This document shows positions 1 through 6,125 of a stretch of 12,278 nucleotides of DNA, one piece after another. Position 1 is the stretch's first letter; each line of letters begins with the position of its first letter. The position numbers and the translations under genes were made by a program. This DNA is from Caryophanales bacterium UBA2298 (GTDB lineage: Bacteria > Bacillota_I > Bacilli_A > Izemoplasmatales > Hujiaoplasmataceae): positions 11,406 through 23,683 of the forward strand of contig DDWA01000056.1 of NCBI GenBank assembly GCA_002345425.1, given 5' to 3'. The notes below the pieces were generated by a model. It did no database searches, was not told the origin of the DNA, and worked only from the letters and a program-made list of their open reading frames with translations.

Positions 1-2418
1 GTTGATGAAAGAGTGCCGATGTGCGGAGTTCCTTATCATGCGGTTAATATCTATTTAGAGAGATTAATTGAAAAACGTTATAAAGTTGCGATTGTCGAAC
101 AAGTAGAAGATCCGGAGAGTGCTAAAGGTATCGTAAAAAGAGAAGTTGTTAAATTAGTTACTCCGGGTACGATAACTGAAGCTGGGACGATAAATACCAA
201 AGACAATAATTATATCACGGCTATCTATGAAAGTCCTGATCAATATATTTTAGCTTATGCTGACCTTTCTACTGGTGAAACATATTTAGAAAAGTTACCT
301 TTAGATACAGCGATTTTAATTAGTGAAGTTTTAAATCTTAAAAGTAAAGAAGTAATCATAACTTCTAAATTTAAAAATAAGTTCTTAAAGACTAATCTCA
401 AGAATCAAGAATTGACGATTTCAATCAATGACGATTTAAATCTCAAGAAGTATTATCAGAGTTTAGTTAACGACGTTTATGATAAGCATCTCTTAAATGC
501 TTACGGTTTGTTGATTAACTATTTAGAACAAACCCAAAAAAAGCAGTTATTGCATTTACAAAAAGCGCAAGTTTTTGAATCTACTAGTTATTTGAGAATT
601 GATAACAATTCAAAAAGAAACTTAGAATTAATAGAAACAAATCTTTCAAAGTCTACTAATAATACTTTATTTTGGTTATTGGATAAATGTTCTACAGCTA
701 TGGGGTCTAGATACCTGAAAAGCTCTATCTTAAGACCTTTAATCAATAAAGACGAAATAGAAAAACGCTATTCTTTATTGGAGAGTTTTAATAATAATTT
801 TATTGTTAGACAAGAAATAATCGATTCTTTAAAAAAGGTTTATGATTTAGAAAGAATTGTCGGACGGATTTCTTTTGGCAATGCTAATGCAAAAGATCTT
901 GTCAATCTTAAAAGATCATTAGAAGCTATTCCTGTTGTTAAAAAAGCTTTGATGCAACTGGAAAATGATTATGCTCAAGAACTAGTGAATTTATTTCCTG
1001 ATTTTTTAAGTTTAACTGCAGAAATTGATAAAGCAATAATTGATAATCCACCGCTTTCGATTAAAGAGGGTGGGTATATTAAACGTGGATATAATCAAGA
1101 ATTAGATAATATTAGAGATATCAAAGTTAATGCTAAAGCTTGGTTAGAAGAGTTTGTGGAAAAAGAAAGAGAAAGGACCGGCATAAGAAAGTTGAAAGTT
1201 GGGTATAACCGGGTCTTTGGTTATTATATCGAGGTTACAAAATCACAGATTGATATGGTAAAAGATGAGTTTGGATATGACCGAAAACAAACTCTTTCAA
1301 ATTCAGAACGCTTTATCACTAAAGAACTTAAAGAAAAAGAAAGTATTATTTTGGGATCTGAAGATGCGATTACTGATTTAGAATATGAATTGTTCGTTGA
1401 TTTAAGAGAAAAGGTTAAGGAAAGAACTTTTGATTTACAAAGTTTAGCAAAGATTATTTCTTTAATCGATATGATGATTGCTTTTTCAGTTGTTTCGATG
1501 AACAATCGTTTTATTAGGCCAGAGATTATCAATGAGAAAAAGATTGATATTATTAATGGACGACATCCAGTGGTTGAAGTTTTATTAGATGAAGTTTTTG
1601 TTGAAAACTCCATTAAAATGGATGAGTCAAATACAATTTTGTTAATTACTGGTCCGAATATGAGTGGTAAATCAACTTATATGCGCCAATTGGCAATGAT
1701 CATTATATTGGCTCAAATCGGTTGTTTCGTACCGGCAGAAAAAGCCAGTATTCCTATTTTTGATCAAATTTTTACAAGAATTGGCGCTAGTGATGATTTA
1801 TCTAGCGGTAAATCGACCTTTATGGTTGAAATGTTAGAAGTTAATTATGCTTTAGTGAATGCGACGAACAATTCATTGATTTTGTTTGATGAAATCGGCA
1901 GAGGAACAGCTACTTATGACGGAATGGCTTTAGCGCAAGCGATAATTGAGTATTGTCATCATAAAATCAACTGTAAGATATTATTTTCAACTCATTATCA
2001 TGAACTTACTTATTTAGAAGATGAATTGCCTAGTTTAAGAAATGTTCATGTTAAGGCAAAAGAAGAAAAAGGAAATATTGTTTTCTTGCATCAAGTAGTT
2101 GAGGGACCGACTGATAAGAGTTATGGAATTCATGTTGCAAAGTTGGCAAAACTGCCAAATAACATTATTAATCGTTCCAGTGAGATTTTAGAAGAATTAG
2201 AAAAGAATCATGGAAAAAATATCATTAAACCACAAACGATTGATTTGTTTAATTATTTGGAGTCTATTTCCGTTGAGGAAGAACAAAGTGAAAAGTATCA
2301 AGGGATAATTGATCAAATCAAGGAATTGAATATTATGGAGATAAGTCCATTAAGCGCTCTTAATGTCTTGAATGATATTTTTGAAGAAATCAAGAGAATT
2401 GATAATAAAAAGGAATAA
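1..2418 (+). CDS. mutS: DNA mismatch repair protein MutS (5'-truncated by window edge)
   Basis: MutS recognises base mismatches and small loops in DNA and, on ATP binding, recruits MutL as a sliding clamp. The reading frame is open from base 1, so the GTG at 13 is not the true start. The first visible residues (VPMCGVPYH) belong to the N-terminal mismatch-binding domain. The upstream part, including the family's Phe-X-Glu mismatch wedge, lies outside the window, probably about 60 residues. Connector, lever and clamp regions follow. The ATPase domain is intact: Walker A GPNMSGKST at 1651-1677, Walker B LILFDEIGRGT at 1876-1908, and the STHYHE switch at 1987-2004. Near the C-terminus, TIDLF resembles a beta-clamp-binding pentapeptide (family consensus QL[SD]LF), and the tail (SPLSALNVLNDIFEEIKR) is the usual MutS C-terminal motif. 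The gene is first in a mutS-mutL-miaA operon with a 2-bp gap to mutL. Identification is certain; only the start is missing. Confidence 0.98.
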   Translation, partial: VDERVPMCGVPYHAVNIYLERLIEKRYKVAIVEQVEDPESAKGIVKREVVKLVTPGTITEAGTINTKDNNYITAIYESPDQYILAYADLSTGETYLEKLPLDTAILISEVLNLKSKEVIITSKFKNKFLKTNLKNQELTISINDDLNLKKYYQSLVNDVYDKHLLNAYGLLINYLEQTQKKQLLHLQKAQVFESTSYLRIDNNSKRNLELIETNLSKSTNNTLFWLLDKCSTAMGSRYLKSSILRPLINKDEIEKRYSLLESFNNNFIVRQEIIDSLKKVYDLERIVGRISFGNANAKDLVNLKRSLEAIPVVKKALMQLENDYAQELVNLFPDFLSLTAEIDKAIIDNPPLSIKEGGYIKRGYNQELDNIRDIKVNAKAWLEEFVEKERERTGIRKLKVGYNRVFGYYIEVTKSQIDMVKDEFGYDRKQTLSNSERFITKELKEKESIILGSEDAITDLEYELFVDLREKVKERTFDLQSLAKIISLIDMMIAFSVVSMNNRFIRPEIINEKKIDIINGRHPVVEVLLDEVFVENSIKMDESNTILLITGPNMSGKSTYMRQLAMIIILAQIGCFVPAEKASIPIFDQIFTRIGASDDLSSGKSTFMVEMLEVNYALVNATNNSLILFDEIGRGTATYDGMALAQAIIEYCHHKINCKILFSTHYHELTYLEDELPSLRNVHVKAKEEKGNIVFLHQVVEGPTDKSYGIHVAKLAKLPNNIINRSSEILEELEKNHGKNIIKPQTIDLFNYLESISVEEEQSEKYQGIIDQIKELNIMEISPLSALNVLNDIFEEIKRIDNKKE

Positions 2419-2420
2419 TT

Positions 2421-4112
2421 ATGGGAATAATTAGAAGGTTAGACGCGAATATTGCAAATAAGATTGCGGCTGGAGAGGTTATTGAGAAGTTAGCTAATGT
2501 TGTCAAAGAATTGGTTGAAAATTCAATTGATGCGGAAGCTAGCAAAATCGATATTGATTTACTTGAAAGCGGCATGAAGTCAATTAAAGTCACTGATGAT
2601 GGTCTAGGAATGGACGAAAGTGACGCTCTTTTGGCGTTTGAAAGACATGCAACTTCCAAAATTAAGAATGTTAATGATTTGTTTAGAATCCATTCTTTAG
2701 GATTTAGAGGTGAAGCTTTACCTTCTATCGCAGCTATCTCAAAAGTTGATTTAGCGACATCACAAGGCGATCAAGGAATAAATATTATCATTGAAGACGG
2801 TAAAGTTTTGGAAAAGAAAAGTATCTCGATGAATCAAGGGACTAGGATTGAAGTAACGAAGTTATTTTATTCAACTCCGGCAAGATTCAAATACTTAAAA
2901 TCACCGCAATATGAGTTATCGGTAATTGTTTCTTTAGTTAATGGATTTGCTCTGGCAAATCCACATATCAGTTTTCGATTAACCAATGATAAGAAACAAT
3001 TGTTTGTCTCTAATAATAATGAAGCTGTAACTAATTTGATGGCACAAATCTATGGCATACAAGTTGGAAAATCGTTGATTTATTTTGAAGGTAAAAGTAG
3101 AGATTATCATATTTATGGTTATACGACTAATCCAATCGTCAATCGTTCATCAAGGAATTATATTAATATCGTTGTTAATAACAGAATGATTCAAAATAAA
3201 GATATTGCTAGTGCAATTACAGAGGTCTATGAACAGTTAATCCCTAAAAATAGATATCCTATTGCAATTCTTTATATTGAGGTAGATCCGCTTTTAATCG
3301 ATGTTAATATCCATCCAAGAAAACAAGAAATCAAGTTTTCTGAAAAAGATAAACTGATAGCTTTAATCAAAAAGACAATTAATGAGAAATTAGAAATTAC
3401 CAATATTTATCAAAAACCTAGCGAGGATTATTCGCAAACTAAAATTCATTTCTATGAAGAAGAGACTAAACCTAATCAAGAACGTTTAGTTTTAGAAGAA
3501 AACATAGAATCAAAGGAAGATAAAACTAATTCGGTAATTCCTGATATGGAGTATATCGGTCAATATAGCGGAACTTACCTTTTGTGGCAAAATGAAGAGG
3601 GGTTATATCTGCTTGACCAGCATGCCGCAGCGGAAAGAATTAGATATGAACGCTACCTTGAAAAATGGCGAAGAACTAACCAAGAAACCCAAAGTTTAAT
3701 AACGCCTTTAAAAGTTGAATTAGCAAATAATTTATTAATTAATTTAAGTATTTATCAGAAGCAAATAAAAGCTTTAGGCATTGATTTAGAAATTAAGGAT
3801 AATCATGTTTTAGTTAATCAAATTCCTAATTGGTTCCCAAAAGGATATGAAGAGATTTATGTTGAGAGTTTGATTATGGATTTACTGGAAGAAAAGCATC
3901 CTGATCAAGAATCATTAATTGATGATTTGGCTAAATTACTGGCATGTAAGCATTCTTTAAAAGCTAATCACTATATCTCCAGTATTGAGGCTAATCAATT
4001 ATTAAACGATTTAAGAAAATGCGAAAGGCCATATACCTGTCCTCATGGCAGACCAATTATTGTCGATATCAGCCATAGAACTATTGAGTATTGGTTCAAC
4101 CGGGTGATGTAA
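2421..4112 (+). CDS. mutL: DNA mismatch repair protein MutL (endonuclease-type)
   Basis: MutL couples mismatch recognition by MutS to strand incision and excision. At 563 aa it is somewhat shorter than B. subtilis MutL. The N-terminal GHKL ATPase shows IAAGEV (15-20), KELVENSIDA (29-38), DDGLGM (59-64), RHATSK (75-80) and GFRGEA (94-99). A variable acidic linker (about 330-375) leads to a C-terminal dimerisation/endonuclease domain. This has DQHAAAERIRYE at 399-410 (the family's DQHA-X2-E-X4-E metal site), QSLITP at 424-429 (a QxLxxP-like clamp-interaction motif), ACKHSLKA at 508-515, CPHGRP at 540-545 and a terminal FNR. By family knowledge these indicate a nicking MutL of MutH-independent repair. 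The ATG at 2421 is preceded by AGGA at 2411-2414, inside the last mutS codons, so translation is probably coupled. An oddity is the motif after IAAGEV, which reads IEKLANVV rather than the usual VERPASVV. Confidence 0.97.
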   Translation: MGIIRRLDANIANKIAAGEVIEKLANVVKELVENSIDAEASKIDIDLLESGMKSIKVTDDGLGMDESDALLAFERHATSKIKNVNDLFRIHSLGFRGEALPSIAAISKVDLATSQGDQGINIIIEDGKVLEKKSISMNQGTRIEVTKLFYSTPARFKYLKSPQYELSVIVSLVNGFALANPHISFRLTNDKKQLFVSNNNEAVTNLMAQIYGIQVGKSLIYFEGKSRDYHIYGYTTNPIVNRSSRNYINIVVNNRMIQNKDIASAITEVYEQLIPKNRYPIAILYIEVDPLLIDVNIHPRKQEIKFSEKDKLIALIKKTINEKLEITNIYQKPSEDYSQTKIHFYEEETKPNQERLVLEENIESKEDKTNSVIPDMEYIGQYSGTYLLWQNEEGLYLLDQHAAAERIRYERYLEKWRRTNQETQSLITPLKVELANNLLINLSIYQKQIKALGIDLEIKDNHVLVNQIPNWFPKGYEEIYVESLIMDLLEEKHPDQESLIDDLAKLLACKHSLKANHYISSIEANQLLNDLRKCERPYTCPHGRPIIVDISHRTIEYWFNRVM

Positions 4113-4115
4113 GTG
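4103..4115 (+). promoter_or_regulatory. Shine-Dalgarno and GTG start of miaA, inside the mutL end
   Basis: GGTGAT at 4103-4108 lies within the last mutL codons, four bases before GTG at 4113. It matches the extended anti-Shine-Dalgarno pairing (GGAGGTGAT) with its GG eight bases before the start. This favours the GTG that directly follows the mutL TAA over the in-frame ATG at 4128, which would leave almost no sequence before the P-loop. Confidence 0.65.
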
Positions 4116-5003
4116 ATTGATTTAGTAATGATTGTGGGACCAACTGGTGTTGGTAAAACTGCATTAAGTCTTGAATTAGCTAAGAAATTTGAGGGTGAAA
4201 TCATTAATGGCGATGCGATGCAGTTTTATAAAGGATTAGATATTGGGACTGCTAAAATAAAACTTCAAGAACAAGAAAGTATTCCTCATCATTTACTTGA
4301 TATTTTAGAACCTGAAGAAGGTTTTTCAGTTGCGCTTTATCAAGAGTTGGTAAGAAAAAAAGTTAGTGAGATAAAGTCAAGAAAAAAGTTACCGATAATT
4401 GTGGGTGGTAGTGGGTTGTATTTGAGTGCTGTAGTTGATGATTATTTGTTCTTAGGCGATAAAAGAGATGAAGACATAGAAAGTGAGTATCAAGACTTAT
4501 CTACTGAACAATTAGCGAAGATCTTAATTGAGACTAAACCATTGTTGGCGAAAAAATGCGATTTATCTAATCGCAGAAGAGTTTTAAGAGCTTTAAGCAA
4601 AGATGAAACTGCTGTTCAAGAAAAGTTGAATCCTTACTATGAAAATGCACAAATTATTGGTCTTGATTTAGATAGAAAAAAATTATACGAATTACTGGAT
4701 CAACGCGTAGAAGAAATGATACAAAATGGTTTGATAGCTGAAGTTAAATCCTTATATGATAAAAGAATTAATTCGCAAGCGATGCAGGCTATCGGTTATA
4801 AAGAACTTTATCGATACTTTGATGGTGATATGGAACTTAGTGAAGTTATTGATTTAATTAAAAGAAATACAAGAAGATATGCTAAAAGGCAGTTGACTTG
4901 GTTTAAGAACAAAATGAAAGTTAACTGGTTTAAGGTTAACCACGATAATTTTGATAGTACTGTAAAGGAAGTAATAGAATATATAAAAAAAGAAGTTTAC
5001 TAA
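4113..5003 (+). CDS. miaA: tRNA dimethylallyltransferase MiaA
   Basis: MiaA transfers a dimethylallyl group from DMAPP to N6 of A37 in tRNAs reading UNN codons, stabilising the codon-anticodon pair and the reading frame. At 296 aa it has near-normal family length. Visible motifs are the P-loop GPTGVGKT (9-16), INGDAMQFYKGLDIGTAK (31-48) with the conserved Asp34, PHHLLDI (58-64), GGSGLYL (98-104), NRRRVLRAL, QAIGYKE and the C-terminal RNTRRYAKRQLTWFKNK. The Ser that usually follows Asp34 (DSMQ) is Ala here. The start is GTG, immediately after the mutL stop, so the two genes are very likely translationally coupled. mutS-mutL-miaA order is common in Bacillota. The last codons and the TAA form part of a terminator hairpin. 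Confidence 0.97.
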   Translation: MIDLVMIVGPTGVGKTALSLELAKKFEGEIINGDAMQFYKGLDIGTAKIKLQEQESIPHHLLDILEPEEGFSVALYQELVRKKVSEIKSRKKLPIIVGGSGLYLSAVVDDYLFLGDKRDEDIESEYQDLSTEQLAKILIETKPLLAKKCDLSNRRRVLRALSKDETAVQEKLNPYYENAQIIGLDLDRKKLYELLDQRVEEMIQNGLIAEVKSLYDKRINSQAMQAIGYKELYRYFDGDMELSEVIDLIKRNTRRYAKRQLTWFKNKMKVNWFKVNHDNFDSTVKEVIEYIKKEVY

Positions 5004-5030
5004 AAAGTAGACTTCTTTTAATTATTATTT
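4988..5030. terminator. Bidirectional intrinsic terminator between convergent miaA and the rhodanese gene
   Basis: The left arm 4988-5001 (AAAAGAAGTTTACT) pairs with 5006-5019 (AGTAGACTTCTTTT), interrupted by only one T-G wobble, around an AAAA loop. Both flanks are A/T tracts: A-rich on the left, and T-rich to about 5032 on the right. The hairpin can therefore end transcription in both directions. It overlaps the miaA stop, and the two stop codons are only 21 bases apart. Stem and flanks are read directly; termination is inferred. Confidence 0.85.
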
Positions 5031-5423
5031 TTTAACAAATGGCCAATTATCTAAACCGCCAACTAAAACATAGACTGGTTTAAAGCCTTTTTTCATCAGC
5101 TTTTTACCGACAGATTTAATTTGCCCTTTATCAGTATTGCCGTAGATAAATATCGGTTGGTCTTTTCTCAAGAGATGCAGACTTTGTAAAACTTCTCTTT
5201 TAGGAAAATTACGGCTGCCGTTAATCTTTTCCTGAGTAAAGTCCTCTTTTGATCTGATGTCGATTAATTGACCTTTACGCATGTTTGAACGGAATTCTTC
5301 AGCGTCTAGATAGATTAGTTTATAACTACCGGAATTTCTTTTAAAAGCAATTAATAAACCAATAGATATTCCAAGGATAATTGGTAAGATATAATCGGTT
5401 GCGTTAAAATCAGTTAAAAACAT
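5025..5423 (-). CDS. Membrane-anchored rhodanese-like protein lacking the catalytic Cys
   Basis: The product is a 132-aa protein. It has one N-terminal hydrophobic segment (about residues 10-27, YILPIILGISIGLLIAF), followed by Lys/Arg and a single rhodanese fold (about 37-128). Family landmarks are FRSNMRKGQLIDIRSKEDF, the INGSRNFP turn, QPIFIYGNTDKG and the closing VYVLVGGLDNW. In active rhodaneses the IYxYC strand ends in the persulfide-forming Cys. Here that position is Gly95, and the protein contains no cysteine at all, so sulfurtransferase activity is not expected; a binding or scaffold role is inference. The start is ATG at 5423, since GAGGTG (complement of 5430-5435) lies six bases upstream. 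An in-frame GTG at 5444 would sit almost on the predicted transcription start and has no binding site. The domain resembles the YqhL-type single-rhodanese proteins of Bacillota, but I cannot name the gene. It is divergent from efp. Confidence 0.88.
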   Translation of the reverse strand: MFLTDFNATDYILPIILGISIGLLIAFKRNSGSYKLIYLDAEEFRSNMRKGQLIDIRSKEDFTQEKINGSRNFPKREVLQSLHLLRKDQPIFIYGNTDKGQIKSVGKKLMKKGFKPVYVLVGGLDNWPFVKK

Positions 5424-5453
5424 TATTTTCACCTCGTATTTCACTTCATAAAT

Positions 5454-5482
5454 ATTATAGTAGAGTTGAAATCTATTGTCAA
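5454..5482 (-). promoter_or_regulatory. Consensus sigma-A promoter for the rhodanese gene
   Basis: On the minus strand, TTGACA (5482-5477) and TATAAT (5459-5454) are both perfect consensus and separated by exactly 17 bp. Transcription would start near 5447, giving a leader of about 24 bases before the ATG at 5423. Its -35 box overlaps the -35 box of the efp promoter on the other strand. Confidence 0.85.
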
Positions 5483-5491
5483 TAAGACAAT
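5475..5491. repeat. Inverted repeat across the shared -35 region
   Basis: ATTGTC-AATAA-GACAAT is a perfect 6-bp inverted repeat with a 5-base centre. It covers the -35 boxes of both divergent promoters. This position and symmetry would suit a repressor operator controlling both genes, but I recognise no known regulator site and the repeat may be chance in AT-rich DNA. Confidence 0.4.
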
Positions 5492-5504
5492 TTTGTATTA
5501 TAAT
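5476..5504 (+). promoter_or_regulatory. Sigma-A promoter for efp
   Basis: TTGTCA (5476-5481, one mismatch to TTGACA) and TATAAT (5499-5504, perfect) are separated by 17 bp. The predicted start is near 5511, about 29 bases before the efp ATG. It probably drives efp plus the downstream CNNM-type gene, since no terminator lies between them. Confidence 0.82.
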
Positions 5505-5539
5505 ATCTTTTGTTATATAATATATTAGGAGTGAATTTG

Positions 5540-6100
5540 ATGATTACAACCAATGATTTTAAAACTGGAGTTACAATTTTATACGAAGATAGCATCTATC
5601 AAGTAATTGAATTCCAACATGTAAAGCCTGGAAAAGGCGGAGCTTTTGTTAGAAGTAAACTAAGAGATTTAAGAAGCGGCGCTGTTATTGATAAGACCTT
5701 TAATGCTGGCATTAAAGTCGAACAAGCGATGATTGATAAATCAGAAATGCAATATTTGTATAAAAATGGGGAAACTCATGTTTTTATGAATATGGAATCA
5801 TATGAACAAATCGAATTACATGAATCAAGATTAACTAACGAAATTAATTTTCTAGTTGAGGGCATGATGATTACGATTATTTCCTATGGACATGAGATTT
5901 TAGGGATTGAGTTACCGGACAAAGTTATTATGGAAGTTGTTGAAACTGCAGGTGGAGCTAAAGGCAATACCGCATCAAATGCAACAAAAGAAGCTTTGAC
6001 CAATACTGGATTAAGATTATCAGTACCTTTGTTTATCAATGAAGGTGAAAAAATAGTGGTATCTACCGCAACCGGTAGATACGATACCAGAGCTAAATAA
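5540..6100 (+). CDS. efp: Elongation factor P
   Basis: EF-P binds between the P and E sites of stalled ribosomes and promotes peptide-bond formation at polyproline stretches. The 186-aa product has standard family length: an N-terminal KOW-like domain followed by two OB domains. FQHVKPGKGGAFVRSKLRDL (25-44) is the hallmark loop. Its tip residue is Lys32, the position that is lysylated in enterobacteria or carries 5-aminopentanol in Bacillus; no modification gene is in this window. C-terminal motifs GIELPD, VVETAGGAKGNTASNATKEA and VPLFINEGEKIVV are typical. The start is ATG at 5540, six bases after AGGAGTGA (5527-5534). A longer frame opening with TTG at 5510 lies at the predicted transcription start and is rejected. 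The next gene begins 22 bases downstream. Confidence 0.98.
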   Translation: MITTNDFKTGVTILYEDSIYQVIEFQHVKPGKGGAFVRSKLRDLRSGAVIDKTFNAGIKVEQAMIDKSEMQYLYKNGETHVFMNMESYEQIELHESRLTNEINFLVEGMMITIISYGHEILGIELPDKVIMEVVETAGGAKGNTASNATKEALTNTGLRLSVPLFINEGEKIVVSTATGRYDTRAK

Positions 6101-6108
6101 TTATTTAA

Positions 6109-6125
6109 GGGAGTGATTTTTTTTG
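6109..6125 (+). promoter_or_regulatory. Ribosome binding site, T8 tract and TTG start of the CNNM-type gene
   Basis: GGGAG (6109-6113) within AAGGGAGTGAT is a strong binding site nine bases before TTG at 6123. The spacer ends in a run of eight T (6117-6124) that includes the first two bases of the start codon. The next in-frame ATG is at codon 18 and has no comparable site, so TTG is preferred. Confidence 0.7.

Noticed and set aside
13..15. GTG as the start of mutS
   Set aside because: The frame is open to base 1, and the residues before it (VDER) continue the conserved MutS N-domain, so the gene is simply cut by the window edge.
1224..1613. Minus-strand open frame of 129 codons inside mutS
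   Set aside because: It lies opposite the conserved MutS core, has a low-complexity Ser/Ile/Lys-rich translation and no recognisable motif. It is a shadow of the coding strand.
2390..2659. Minus-strand open frame across the mutS/mutL junction
   Set aside because: It is antisense to two certain genes, without family motifs. The same applies to the short antisense frames at 6599-6892, 7503-7688, 8482-8775, 9749-9940 and 10979-11182.
5471..5495. Fur, PerR or Rex box at the divergent promoter
   Set aside because: The dyad ATTGTC-N5-GACAAT does not match the known consensus of these regulators closely enough to name one.
5510..5539. Upstream TTG extension of efp by ten residues
   Set aside because: It lies at the predicted transcription start, has no binding site, and would make EF-P longer than the family.
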